A DNA stretch of 64,000 bases from Zoogloea sp. (GTDB lineage: Bacteria; Pseudomonadota; Gammaproteobacteria; Burkholderiales; Rhodocyclaceae): contig JADJBR010000010.1 of the NCBI GenBank assembly GCA_016703645.1, forward strand, positions 310,001 to 374,000, given 5' to 3'. The position numbers and the translations under genes are program-made. Under the pieces are notes generated by a model. That model had not been told where the DNA came from. It was given only the letters and a program-made list of their open reading frames with translations, and searched no databases. Each line of letters opens with the position of its first letter. Positions within the stretch are counted from its first letter, which is position 1. This document shows positions 48,589-59,428 of this stretch, one piece after another.

Positions 48589-50547
48589 ATGCTTGCCGAA
48601 CACTTCTCTGCCTATACCCAATGGCGGGGAAATGTCGCCTCCGGTATCGGAGAACTGCGCAAATGGCTGCAACTGAACGAGATCGGTGACGCCCAATCCG
48701 ATCTGCGCCTGCAATACCTCCTCGACCGCCTGCGCGAGGACAAGCTGATCGTCGCCTTCGTCGCGGAGTTTTCGCGGGGCAAGTCCGAACTCATCAACGC
48801 CGTCTTCTTCGCCGGCTACGGCAACCGCATCCTGCCCTCCAGCGCCGGACGCACCACCATGTGCCCGACCGAGCTGCAGTGGAAGGAGGGCGACAAGCCG
48901 GAAATCCGCCTGCTGCCCATCGAGAGCCGCAAGACCAACGCCAGCATCACCGAACTCAAGCGCTACCCCGAGGAATGGCAGATCCGCCCCCTTGACACCA
49001 GCTCGGCCGAAAGCCTGCAGCAGGCCCTCGCCCAGGTCGGAGAAACCCGGCTGGCCAGCCTGGCCGAGGCGGAAGAGCTGGGCTTTCCCATCGACGCAAG
49101 CGGTGATCACGGCATCCGCCCCGATGCGGAAGGCCGCCTGGAGATCCCGCGCTGGCGCCACGCCATCATCCAGTTTCCCCACCCGATGCTGGAACAGGGC
49201 CTGGTGATTCTCGACACGCCGGGCCTCAATGCCATCGGCGCCGAGCCCGAGCTTACCCTCAACCTGCTGCCCAACGCCCACGCCGTGCTGTTCATCCTGG
49301 CCGCCGACACCGGCGTCACCCAGAGTGATCTGGCCGTATGGCGGGAGCACGTCAATGCCGGGCGCCGGCAACGGGGGCGCATCGTCGCCCTCAACAAGAT
49401 CGACGGTCTGTGGGATGGCCTTCGCAGCGAGGAGGATATCGAGAGGGAGATCTCCAATCAGGTCAATAGCGTCGCCAGCACACTGGAAGTCGATGCATCC
49501 CAGGTCTATCCGGTATCGGCCCAGAAGGGCCTGGTGGCCAAGGTCAATGACGATCAGGAACTGCTGGAGCGCAGCCGCATCGTCGGCCTCGAACGGGCCC
49601 TATCCACCGAACTGCTCCCCACCAAGCGCGACATCGTCCGCGACAACACCCATGGTGACGTCACCGACATTGTCGGCCGCAGCCGCGAGTTGCTGAACGC
49701 ACGCCTCACCGGTCTGCGCGAGCAGCTTCAGGAACTCACCGACCTGCGCGGCAAGAACCAGAACGTCATCGAATACATGATGCGCAAGGTGCGCTCCGAG
49801 AAGGACGAGTTCGAGCAGGGCCTGCAGAAGTACTACGCCGTACGCAGCGTCTTCTCCAACCTCTCCAACAACCTCTTCGGCCACCTGGGTCTTGACGCCC
49901 TGCGCGATGAAACCCGCCGCACCCGCGAAGCCATGCTCGATGCAGCCTTTTCCCGCGGCCTGCGGGAAGCGATGAAGGGCTTCTTCGCCCATCTGCGCGG
50001 CAACCTGAAGAAATCCACCGACGAGATCGGCGAGATCTCCAAGATGCTCGACGCCATGTACAAGCGCTTCACCGTCGAGCATGGCCTCAAGCTGGCTGCC
50101 CCTACCGCCTTCTCGACCCTGCGCTACGAAAAAGAGATCGAACGCCTGGAAGAAGCCTTCAACAACCAGTTCAACACGGTGCTGACCATCGTCACCACCG
50201 AAAAGCACACCCTTACCCAGAAGTTCTTCGAAACCGTGGCCGTCCAGGCCCGCCGCACCTTCGAAGTGGCCAACCGGGATGCAGAACAGTGGCTGCGTGC
50301 CGTCATGGCCCCCCTGGAAACCCAGGTGCGCGAGTACCAGCTCCAGCTCAAGCGCCGCCTCGAAAGCGTGAAACGCATCCATCAGGCCACCGACACCCTC
50401 GAAGACCGGGTGCGGGAACTGCAGCAGGCGGAAGATCTGCTCGTCCAGCAGGTCGCCCAGCTCAATGCCCTGGCAGAACGCATCGAACGGGCCCTCGAAA
50501 TGCCGACGGAGGGGGTGGACGCACCACCCTCCGCCCTGGCGGCCTGA
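48589..50547 (+). CDS. Dynamin-like GTPase
   Basis: The 652-residue product is a bacterial dynamin-type GTPase. G1 is AEFSRGKS (residues 59-66; the first Gly of GxxxxGKS is Ala), G2 lies at MCPTEL, G3 is DTPG and G4 is LNKID. The C-terminal half is long helices with coiled-coil character. Bacterial dynamins remodel or protect membranes; the role here is unknown. I start at ATG 48589, which has AAGGA seven bases upstream; an ATG at 48565 has worse spacing. The frame continues into mutM upstream, but in another frame from it. Confidence 0.85.
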   Translation: MLAEHFSAYTQWRGNVASGIGELRKWLQLNEIGDAQSDLRLQYLLDRLREDKLIVAFVAEFSRGKSELINAVFFAGYGNRILPSSAGRTTMCPTELQWKEGDKPEIRLLPIESRKTNASITELKRYPEEWQIRPLDTSSAESLQQALAQVGETRLASLAEAEELGFPIDASGDHGIRPDAEGRLEIPRWRHAIIQFPHPMLEQGLVILDTPGLNAIGAEPELTLNLLPNAHAVLFILAADTGVTQSDLAVWREHVNAGRRQRGRIVALNKIDGLWDGLRSEEDIEREISNQVNSVASTLEVDASQVYPVSAQKGLVAKVNDDQELLERSRIVGLERALSTELLPTKRDIVRDNTHGDVTDIVGRSRELLNARLTGLREQLQELTDLRGKNQNVIEYMMRKVRSEKDEFEQGLQKYYAVRSVFSNLSNNLFGHLGLDALRDETRRTREAMLDAAFSRGLREAMKGFFAHLRGNLKKSTDEIGEISKMLDAMYKRFTVEHGLKLAAPTAFSTLRYEKEIERLEEAFNNQFNTVLTIVTTEKHTLTQKFFETVAVQARRTFEVANRDAEQWLRAVMAPLETQVREYQLQLKRRLESVKRIHQATDTLEDRVRELQQAEDLLVQQVAQLNALAERIERALEMPTEGVDAPPSALAA

Positions 50548-50573
50548 AGCCACGGCCGGCCACGCTCAGCCGT

Positions 50574-50628
50574 CAGAAAAGAAGAGAGCCTGGCACCCCA
50601 TCAGGGTGCCAGGCTCTCTTCTTTTCTG
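50574..50628. terminator. Bidirectional terminator, 25-bp perfect hairpin
   Basis: Exact inverted repeats 50574-50598 and 50604-50628 with a 5-base loop lie between the convergent dynamin and ferredoxin genes. The left arm begins CAGAAAAGAAGAG and the right arm ends in TCTTCTTTTCTG, so each strand has a T-rich exit. It matches the build of the hairpin at 33119-33176. Confidence 0.82.
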
Positions 50629-50643
50629 CTTGTGCCGGACCGC

Positions 50644-51973
<1,330 letters not shown>

Positions 51974-51977
<4 letters not shown>

Positions 51978-53311
51978 CGGGCGGCTCCACCACGGGCAGC
52001 GGGTTTGTCCCCATCCCCACCCACCACCACGGTCACCAGGCGCTCGGGCGACACATGACGCCGGAAGGCATCGCGGATCTGGGCCGCCGTGACAGCGGAA
52101 ACCTTGGTCCGATAGGTGTCCAGATAGTCGAGGGGCAAACCGTAACTGCCGATTACCGCCACCTGCTCCAGCATCTTGCGGTTGGAGTCGAGACGCAGGG
52201 CGAAGCCATTGATCAGGTTCTCCTTGGCCGCCTTCAGCTCGCTCTCTGTCGGCCCGTCCTTCACGAAGGCGGCCAGGGTTTCGGAGACCACCTTGAGGGC
52301 ATCATCGGTCTGGCTGCCCTTGGTCTGCAGCCCGATCTGGAAGGGGCCGACACTGCGCTGCGGCGAGAAATAGCTATACACACTGTAGGCGTAGCCACGC
52401 TTCTCCCGCACTTCCCGGGTCAAGCGCGAAACGAAGCCTCCCCCACCCAGGATGTAATTGCCCACCACGAGCGGGAAGAAGTCCGGATCACCGCGACGGA
52501 TGCCGGGTTGGCCCACGGCGATGTGCGCCTGCGCCGACGGATTCGGCACACGGATCGTGCCGCCCGCGGGGGGTGCAGCATCGACGGGTGGCGCGGGCAG
52601 CACGCCCGCTGGCAGCGCGCCCGTGAGTCGGACCGCGATGGCCTCGGCGTCACTGCGCGAGACATCGCCGACGATGCTGACCACCGCCCCGGCCGCCGTG
52701 TAGTGCCGACGATGGAAATCCACCAGATCTTCACGGGTGAGGGAGGCCATGGTGTCCACCGACGGCAGGCGCCCATAGGGATGATCGGAGAACACGGCCG
52801 CCGCAAAGCGCCGCGACAGGATCGCATCGGGCTGGGTGTCGGACTCCTTCAACCCGGCAATACTGCGCGCCTTCTCGCGTTCCACCGCAGGCGCCGGAAA
52901 GGTGGGTTGCTGAATCAGGGTGGCCAGCAGGTCCACCGCCCCCTCCCGTTCGGCCGCGCTGCTGAGGGTCCGCAGGGACACCGACGCACGATCCATGTCG
53001 ACACCGCCGCCGATCTGCGCCCCCAGGTCGGCCACCCGATTGGCGATGGCGTCCTCGTCAAGATTGCCTGCACCCGCATCGAGAAGGCCGCGTGCCAGGC
53101 CCGCAAGCCCCGCCTTGCCCACGGGGGCCTCGGCGCCACCGGCACGGAAGTCCACCTGCACGTCCACAATCGGCAAGGCCCGGCTCTCGACAAAGTACAC
53201 CCGGACGCCATTGGCTGTCGTCCAGTTCTGAATGGTCAGCCCGGCATGGGCCGATAGCGTTGCGAAGGTCAGCGCAAGGGCCAGCCCCACACGTTTGCAT
53301 TGGGAAATCAT
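51974..53311 (-). CDS. M16 family peptidase-like subunit without zinc site
   Basis: The 445-residue periplasmic M16 protein has a signal peptide (MISQCKRVGLALALTFATLS, cleaved near AHA) and the two-domain fold, but the HXXEH zinc motif is absent at the expected place (GLAGLARGLLDAG). It does have the C-terminal R-G-Y region EKRGYAYSVYS needed for substrate binding in heterodimeric M16B enzymes. It forms a pair with the active subunit encoded 25 bases upstream. Both precede rsmD, as often seen in betaproteobacteria. Confidence 0.9.
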
Positions 53312-53336
53312 CGATCAACCTCGAATTCAGGAGCGG

Positions 53337-54710
53337 TCAGTGGCGGTGGGGGGCTACGGTCTTGGCGCGGGCCTGGGGATCCACCGGCAAGGGGTCGAGC
53401 TGGGCGACGGTCAGGGTCTCGTCGCGGAAATACTTGCGCGCCACCGCCTGCACCTCGGCAGCCGTCACGGCGCGGATGCGCTCCAGCATCAGGGCGTCGT
53501 CTTTCCAGGAATGGCCGACCATCTCGTCCATGCCGATCTCCATGGCCTGCCCCATCAACGAATCACGCTTGTACACCTGACCCGCCACCGCCTGGGCCTT
53601 GACCCGGCGCAGTTCGTCCTCGGACACCCCTTCGTTCTGGATGCGCTCAATCTCGGCTTTCAGGGCCGCTTCCACATCGGCCGGCGTCCGGCCCGCAGCC
53701 GGCGCGCCATCGAGATAGAACAGGGACTCGCCGCGGGCCGTCCCGTCGTAGCCGGCCCCCGCCGTCACGGCAATCCGGCTGCCGCGCACGATGTTCTTCG
53801 CCAATCGGGCACCTTCGTAGCCGTCCAGCACGGCAGCCAGCACCTGCAAGGCGTAGAAATCGCTGTCCGCCTTCACGTCCCGCAGACTGGGCACGCGCCA
53901 GGCCAGGGCCACGTAGGGCAGCTCCGCCGGCGCCTTGACCACGGTACGGCGGGAGCCGGTCTGCTCGGGCTCGATCAGGGGCTTGCGCACCGGCAGGGGC
54001 CGCGCCTTGACCCGCCCGTAGGTGGCCGCGGCCTCCTTGAAGACCGCCTGGTGATCCACATCACCCACCACCACCAGGGTGGCGTTGTTGGGCACATACC
54101 AGCGCTGGTACCAATCGCGCGCGTCCTGGGCCGTCATGTTCTCCAGGTCGCTCATCCAGCCAATGACCGGCCGGCGGTAAGGGTGCGCCTGGAAGGCCGT
54201 GGCCATCAGCTGCTCAACGACCAGGGAGCGGGGCTTGTCATCCGTGCGCAGGCGGCGCTCCTCCTTAACCACCTCGATTTCCTTCCTGAACGACGCTTCA
54301 GTGATCTGCAGGTGGGCCATGCGATCGGCCTCCAGGGCCATCATCCGGCCGAGGGCCTCCCGGGGCACCTGCTGAAAGTAGGCGGTGTAGTCGTGGCTGG
54401 TGAAAGCGTTGTCCCGCCCCCCCGCCGCGGCAACCTGCTTGTTGAACTCCCCCGGGCCGAGCTTCTTCGTACCCTTGAACATCATGTGCTCAAGGAGGTG
54501 GGCAACCCCCGAGGTGCCATCCACCTCATCCATCGCCCCCACCCGATACCACACCATATGCACCACGGACGGTGCCCGGCGATCTTCCTTGACGATGAGC
54601 TTCATCCCGTTGGGAAGCGCCGTCTCGAAGGGATTGGCCCACACCGGTCCGGCAAGGGCCGCGGCAAGGGCAAGGGCGGTACGGGCAACCCGCAATCTGC
54701 GATTCATCAT
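53337..54710 (-). CDS. M16 family zinc metallopeptidase, active subunit
   Basis: The 457-residue product has a signal peptide (VARTALALAAALAGPVWA-NP) and the inverted zinc motif HLLEH with a distal Glu (EVVKEERRLR). It is thus the catalytic partner of the zinc-less M16 protein encoded just downstream; together they probably form a periplasmic peptidase like the two-chain M16B enzymes. Two adjacent ATGs (54708-54710 and 54705-54707) are possible starts. It is divergent from ftsY, the usual arrangement. Confidence 0.92.
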   Translation of the reverse strand: MMNRRLRVARTALALAAALAGPVWANPFETALPNGMKLIVKEDRRAPSVVHMVWYRVGAMDEVDGTSGVAHLLEHMMFKGTKKLGPGEFNKQVAAAGGRDNAFTSHDYTAYFQQVPREALGRMMALEADRMAHLQITEASFRKEIEVVKEERRLRTDDKPRSLVVEQLMATAFQAHPYRRPVIGWMSDLENMTAQDARDWYQRWYVPNNATLVVVGDVDHQAVFKEAAATYGRVKARPLPVRKPLIEPEQTGSRRTVVKAPAELPYVALAWRVPSLRDVKADSDFYALQVLAAVLDGYEGARLAKNIVRGSRIAVTAGAGYDGTARGESLFYLDGAPAAGRTPADVEAALKAEIERIQNEGVSEDELRRVKAQAVAGQVYKRDSLMGQAMEIGMDEMVGHSWKDDALMLERIRAVTAAEVQAVARKYFRDETLTVAQLDPLPVDPQARAKTVAPHRH

Positions 54711-54869
54711 AGGCTCTTGAAGCATCTGGTAAAATTCGAAAACGGTGGCCACTGGCCGGCGTGTGGCGCGGCATCATAGCGGCATTCCGGCGGCTCGGCC
54801 AACCGGGCAAAGCGGGGGGATTCCCCCCCGGCCTCGTCCCGATCGACCCACTTTCAGACTCACCACTCC

Positions 54870-55976
54870 ATGTTTGGTTTCCTCAAGAAAGCCCTGAAAC
54901 CGGGCGATGCGCCCGCGCCAGAGCCCGAAGCCCCGGCAAGCGCCCCAGAGCTCCCCGAGGCTGCTCCGGTGCCGGCTGCCGCGGCCCCGGCGCCTTTGCC
55001 CGTGGCCAGCCCCCCCGAGCCCGAAAAGAAACGCTCCTGGATGGACCGGCTCCGTGCCGGCCTTTCCCGCACCCGGGAGCAGATCGGCGGTGGTCTCGGC
55101 GGCCTGACCAGCCTGTTCAGCCGCCGCAAGATTGATGAAGACCTCCTCGAAGAGCTGGAAACCACGCTGCTGATGGCCGACTGCGGCGTCGAGGCCACCC
55201 AGCACCTGCTCAAGGAGCTGCGCCTGCGCTGGAAGCGTGACAAGCTGGAAACGGCCGACCAGCTGCAGGGCGCGCTGTCGGAGGGCTTGCTGAACATCCT
55301 CGCCCCCCTCGAAAAGCCCCTCGAGATCAATGGCCCCAAGCCCTACATCATCATGATCGCGGGCATCAACGGATCCGGCAAGACCACCTCCATCGGCAAA
55401 CTGGCCAAGCACTTCCAAAGCCAGGGCAAGAGCGTGCTGCTGGCCGCTGGCGACACCTTCCGGGCCGCCGCCCGTGAACAGCTGATGACCTGGGGCGAAC
55501 GCAACGGCGTGTCGGTGATCGCCCAGGAATCCGGCGACCCGGCCGCCGTGGTCTTCGACGCCATCAGCGCCGCCCGCGCCCGCAACATCGACATCGTGCT
55601 GGCCGACACCGCCGGCCGTCTGCCCACCCAGCTACACCTGATGGAGGAAATCGCCAAGGTACGCCGGGTGATCCAGAAGGCCGAACCCAGCGGCCCCCAC
55701 GAGGTGCTGCTGGTGCTCGACGCCAATATCGGCCAGAACGCCATCCAGCAGGTCAAGGCCTTCGATTCGGCCATCGGCGTCACCGGGCTGGTGCTCACCA
55801 AGCTCGACGGCACCGCCAAGGGCGGCGTGGTGGCCGCCATTGCCCGCCAATGCCCCAAGCCCCTGCGCTTCATCGGTGTCGGCGAACAGATCGATGATCT
55901 GCAAGTGTTCCGCGCCAGGGAGTTCGTGGATGCCCTGTTCACCCCAATCGGCGGCAGCACCGACACCCCGGACTGA
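54870..55976 (+). CDS. ftsY: Signal recognition particle receptor FtsY
   Basis: FtsY docks SRP-bound ribosomes at the membrane. The 368-residue product has a short acidic/Pro-Ala-rich A domain, then the NG domain with GINGSGKTTSIGKLA (G1), DTAGRLPT (G3) and TKLDGTAKGG (G4). It is divergent from the M16 pair. A GC-rich hairpin without a T tract (55992-56012) lies past its end, so readthrough into the next operon is possible. Confidence 0.96.
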   Translation: MFGFLKKALKPGDAPAPEPEAPASAPELPEAAPVPAAAAPAPLPVASPPEPEKKRSWMDRLRAGLSRTREQIGGGLGGLTSLFSRRKIDEDLLEELETTLLMADCGVEATQHLLKELRLRWKRDKLETADQLQGALSEGLLNILAPLEKPLEINGPKPYIIMIAGINGSGKTTSIGKLAKHFQSQGKSVLLAAGDTFRAAAREQLMTWGERNGVSVIAQESGDPAAVVFDAISAARARNIDIVLADTAGRLPTQLHLMEEIAKVRRVIQKAEPSGPHEVLLVLDANIGQNAIQQVKAFDSAIGVTGLVLTKLDGTAKGGVVAAIARQCPKPLRFIGVGEQIDDLQVFRAREFVDALFTPIGGSTDTPD

Positions 55977-56135
55977 AGCCTGCCCACCCGGCCGCGGGGC
56001 GATGTCCCGCGGCACCCTACCCTTCCCAGGCATGCCATCCGGGCGTGCATCGCCCCCCCCATTCGCTTATGCTTGCGCAATGAAGGGGCGACACAGCTTT
56101 CAATGCATCCCGCCTCCTCACCAGGAGCGTCGTGG

Positions 56136-58412
56136 ATGTCATCCCCAGTCAGCCCCCCACCCCCCGCATCGACAACAACCCGGTCGCTTCCTCCCGCCCG
56201 CTGGCTGCGCATCGGCCTCCTGCTCTTTGCCGCTCTGACCCTGGCCCTCGGCCTGCAAGCCCTGCTGCTGGTCCACAAGGAGGGCGAGCTACTCAGCGCA
56301 CTCACCGCCTCACGCATCGGCATCGCCGCGGATGAAGTCAACGCCACCTTCAGCCGCGGGGCGACCAACGGCCTGACCCTTTCCGAGTCCCGGGGAATCG
56401 GGCGGATGCTGCCCCGCCTGGCCGCCAACGACAGGGACATTACCGCGATCCACGTCTTCGACCCCCAGGGCCAGGTTCATTTTTCCGTCGGCGCCGATAC
56501 GCCGCCAGCCGTCACCACCGTCACGATGCTCCTGCGCAGCGCAGGCCTCTGGCTCCGCTGCGACGCGGGCCATCCCCTCCTTGTCGGCCAGCCCCTTCGC
56601 GATGAACAGGGCCAGCTCGCCGGCAGCGTGCTGTTCACGGTACAAAGCGACGCCCTTGAAGCCCGGCGGCTCGCCGCCCGGAATGCCACCTTCGAACGCC
56701 TGGGGCTCACCCTCGTGGCCGTCGCGCTGGCCCTCCCGCTGCTTCTCACCGCGGCTGCCCGCCTGGGCCGGCGCTTTGCCCTGCGCCTGAGGCTCCTCGC
56801 GGCTGCCCTGGTACTGGCGTGCACGAGCAGCCTCACCCTCAGCCTGCAGGCCCTGCCCGGTTTTTCCGAACAGCTCGCGCCCGCCCTTGACGCCAAGGCT
56901 GCCGCTCTCGGCCGATTTCTGGCCGGCCGCGTCGACAGTGCGCTCGCCCTGGGCATTCCCTTCGGCGGCCTTGCCGGGGTTGATGAGTATTTCCGCGACA
57001 CCCTCACTCGCCATCCCGAGATCCTCGCCCTGCACCTGGACGGCCCCGGCCGCAGCCTGAGTGCCAGCCGCCCCGGCCCCCCCGGCAACGAGGTCGACAC
57101 GCCCCTTGCCCATCAACCCGGCGCCCACGTCCGCGTGATCACGGCCGGCGACGTGGTGGCGCGGGAGCTGCACAGCCTGGCCCTGGATCTCGCCATCGTG
57201 TTCGTCGTGGCCGTCGTGCTGTTCAACGAAACCCTGGGGGCCATCCTCGCCCGCAACGAACTGGCGCCGGCCAGCAGCCGTGCCAGCCTGGGTCTTGCCC
57301 GGCTGGCGCTGTTCCTGCTGATCCTGTCCGAAGAGCTCACCCGTGCCTTCCTGCCCCTGCACATCGCCAGCCTCGCCCCGGCGGGGGGCACCGCCATCGG
57401 CTTGCCGATCTCCGCCTACATGCTCAGCTTTGCCGTGTTCACCCTTCTTGCCGGGGGCTGGGCCGGGCGCTACGGGGTGGGTCGCCTGTTCGCCGCGGGC
57501 GCGGTGCTTTCAACCGGTGGATTTCTGTGGGCAATGGCGGGAACCGGCTACTGGTCCTTCGTGGCCGCCCGCTGCACATGCGCCGCCGGCTATGCAATGG
57601 GGACGATGGCCATGCAACAGTACTTCCTCGGCGCCGCCGTGGCCGGCGAACGCACCCGCGCCCTCGCCCTCTACGTGGGCGCCCTGCAGACAGCCGCCGT
57701 GTGCGGCTCGGCCATCGGCGGCCTGCTGGCCGAGCGCTTCGGTGCCACCGTGGTATTTGCCGGGGCCGCCGGACTGGGGCTGCTGGCCCTCGTCATCCAG
57801 CGCTTCGACAACAGCCGGCTGGCGCCCCCACCTACACTCGCCGCCCCACTGCGCCCGATGCTCGCCCGCGCACGGATATGGATGCCCATCCTCGGCGCAG
57901 CCTTGCCGGCCAAGCTGGCCCTTGCCGGCTTCCTCTTCTACCTGGTCCCCCTCGCCCTCCATGAGGAAGGCTACGGCAGCAGTGCCACCGGGCGGGCACT
58001 GCTGCTCTACTTCCTTCTCGCCGCGGCCACCAACCCGCTCGGCTCCTGGCTCTCGGACCGCTTTGGATGGAACCGCCGCCTCGTCATCGGCGGTGGGCTT
58101 CTGATCGGTGCCGGTGGCCTGACCGGACTGCTGGGCGGGCCAGGCGCGCTGGTGGTGGGGATCATCACCCTGGGTATCGGCACGGGACTGGGTGCCGCGC
58201 CCCTTCAGTCGATGATCGGGCGTGACGGTGCGCCAGCCCTGGTGCTGCTGCGCACCGGGGAACGTCTGGGGGCCGTGGCCGGCCCGCTGTTTGCGGGCAG
58301 CCTGTTCGGCATGTTGGCATATGGCGGTACGATGGCGGCAATCGGCGCCGTGGTGTTTACGGCCATCCTGGTGCTTGCCCTGTCCTGGAACCAGAAGGAC
58401 TCCACCCCATGA
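56136..58412 (+). CDS. Sensor-MFS fusion transporter
   Basis: The 758-residue membrane protein joins two parts. The N-terminal half has an anchor (about residues 25-46), an extracytoplasmic domain resembling PDC/Cache sensors (ITAIHVFDPQGQVHFSVGAD), two more membrane segments and a second extracytoplasmic domain (ILALHLDGPGRSLSASRPG). The C-terminal half is a major-facilitator transporter with about 11-12 segments, including GGWAGRYGVGRLFAAG and GSWLSDRFGWNRR. I start at ATG 56136, which has AGGAG eight bases upstream; longer starts exist from 56073. Its stop overlaps the next ATG (ATGA). Substrate unknown. Confidence 0.8.
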   Translation: MSSPVSPPPPASTTTRSLPPARWLRIGLLLFAALTLALGLQALLLVHKEGELLSALTASRIGIAADEVNATFSRGATNGLTLSESRGIGRMLPRLAANDRDITAIHVFDPQGQVHFSVGADTPPAVTTVTMLLRSAGLWLRCDAGHPLLVGQPLRDEQGQLAGSVLFTVQSDALEARRLAARNATFERLGLTLVAVALALPLLLTAAARLGRRFALRLRLLAAALVLACTSSLTLSLQALPGFSEQLAPALDAKAAALGRFLAGRVDSALALGIPFGGLAGVDEYFRDTLTRHPEILALHLDGPGRSLSASRPGPPGNEVDTPLAHQPGAHVRVITAGDVVARELHSLALDLAIVFVVAVVLFNETLGAILARNELAPASSRASLGLARLALFLLILSEELTRAFLPLHIASLAPAGGTAIGLPISAYMLSFAVFTLLAGGWAGRYGVGRLFAAGAVLSTGGFLWAMAGTGYWSFVAARCTCAAGYAMGTMAMQQYFLGAAVAGERTRALALYVGALQTAAVCGSAIGGLLAERFGATVVFAGAAGLGLLALVIQRFDNSRLAPPPTLAAPLRPMLARARIWMPILGAALPAKLALAGFLFYLVPLALHEEGYGSSATGRALLLYFLLAAATNPLGSWLSDRFGWNRRLVIGGGLLIGAGGLTGLLGGPGALVVGIITLGIGTGLGAAPLQSMIGRDGAPALVLLRTGERLGAVAGPLFAGSLFGMLAYGGTMAAIGAVVFTAILVLALSWNQKDSTP

Positions 58413-59428
58413 AACCACTGGCTGCACACCTCCTCCTCCTGCTCTCGCTCACGGGCCTGCTCCCCCTGCCGGCCAGGGCCGAAGCGCCCACCCCACGCAT
58501 TGCCATGCTGCTGTTCCGCGGCTGCGAAGAAGCCTGCCGTGGCTTCCAGGGCTACTTCCGCCAGCGGGGCATCGCCGCGGAGTTCATCCTGCGGGATGCA
58601 GCCCAGGACAAGCGGCGGATTCCCGGCCTGGTGGACGAGATCCGTCGTCTGAAACCCGATCTGGTGGTCACCTGGGGCTCCTCCGTCACCCTGGCAGCGG
58701 TCGGCCCCTGGAATGGCGCCGATCCACGCCGCCATATCACCGATCTGCCCGTGATCTTCATGATCGTCTCCGACCCCGTAGCCCTAGGGGTGATCGAAGC
58801 GCCCGACAAGCCCCGCCGCAACGTCACCGGCACCCTCTACCTGCTGCCGATGGAAACCCAGATCAAGGCAGCCCGCAGCTACCTGGATTTCAAACGGGTG
58901 GGCTACATCCTCAACGAGACCGAACCCAACTCGATCACCGCCCGGGACGATCTGCGCAGACTCGCCACAGCCCAGGGCTTCATCCTGGTGGAGCGCAGCC
59001 TGCCGGTGTCCCAGGCCGGCGCGCCGGACGCCCGCGCCATCCCGGGCATCCTCGATGCCTTCAGGCAGGAGAGGGTGGACCTGATCTACCAGGGCCCCGA
59101 CACCTTCCTCAACAGCCGCCGCGAGCAACTCACCGACGGCGCCCTGGCCCTCGGCATCCCGGTCTTCGCCGCCGCCGAAAACCCGGTACAGACCGCCCGC
59201 GCCCTGCTCGGTGTGGTCAACAAATATGAAGACGTGGGCCGCTTCACCGCGGCCCAGGCCCTGCGCATCCTGCGCGACAAGACACCACCCGACCGCGTGC
59301 CCGTGGAATTGCCACGCAACTTCTCCTATCTCATCAACCTGCCGGTGGCCCTGCAACTGGGGCGCTATCCGCCCCTCAAGCTGCTCGACGTGGCCGAGAT
59401 CGTCGGCGTGCAGTCGGAGGATCGCTGA
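58409..59428 (+). CDS. ABC-type periplasmic substrate-binding protein
   Basis: The 339-residue product has a signal peptide (LLLLLSLTGLLPLPARA-EA) and looks like the ABC substrate-binding family of PF04392 type: IAMLLFRGCEEACRGFQGYF, LVVTWGSSVTLAAVGP, DLPVIFMIVSDPVALGVIEA and DLIYQGPDTFLNSRREQLTDGAL. Such proteins often act as sensors for kinases or transporters when no permease is near; none is here. It overlaps the MFS gene by 4 bases and the next gene by 1. Its ligand is unknown; it may present it to the sensor-MFS protein. Confidence 0.8.
   Translation: MKPLAAHLLLLLSLTGLLPLPARAEAPTPRIAMLLFRGCEEACRGFQGYFRQRGIAAEFILRDAAQDKRRIPGLVDEIRRLKPDLVVTWGSSVTLAAVGPWNGADPRRHITDLPVIFMIVSDPVALGVIEAPDKPRRNVTGTLYLLPMETQIKAARSYLDFKRVGYILNETEPNSITARDDLRRLATAQGFILVERSLPVSQAGAPDARAIPGILDAFRQERVDLIYQGPDTFLNSRREQLTDGALALGIPVFAAAENPVQTARALLGVVNKYEDVGRFTAAQALRILRDKTPPDRVPVELPRNFSYLINLPVALQLGRYPPLKLLDVAEIVGVQSEDR

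Noticed and set aside
52055-54779. Long plus-strand frames over the two M16 genes
   Set aside because: The minus-strand M16 genes have signal peptides and family motifs; the antisense products do not.
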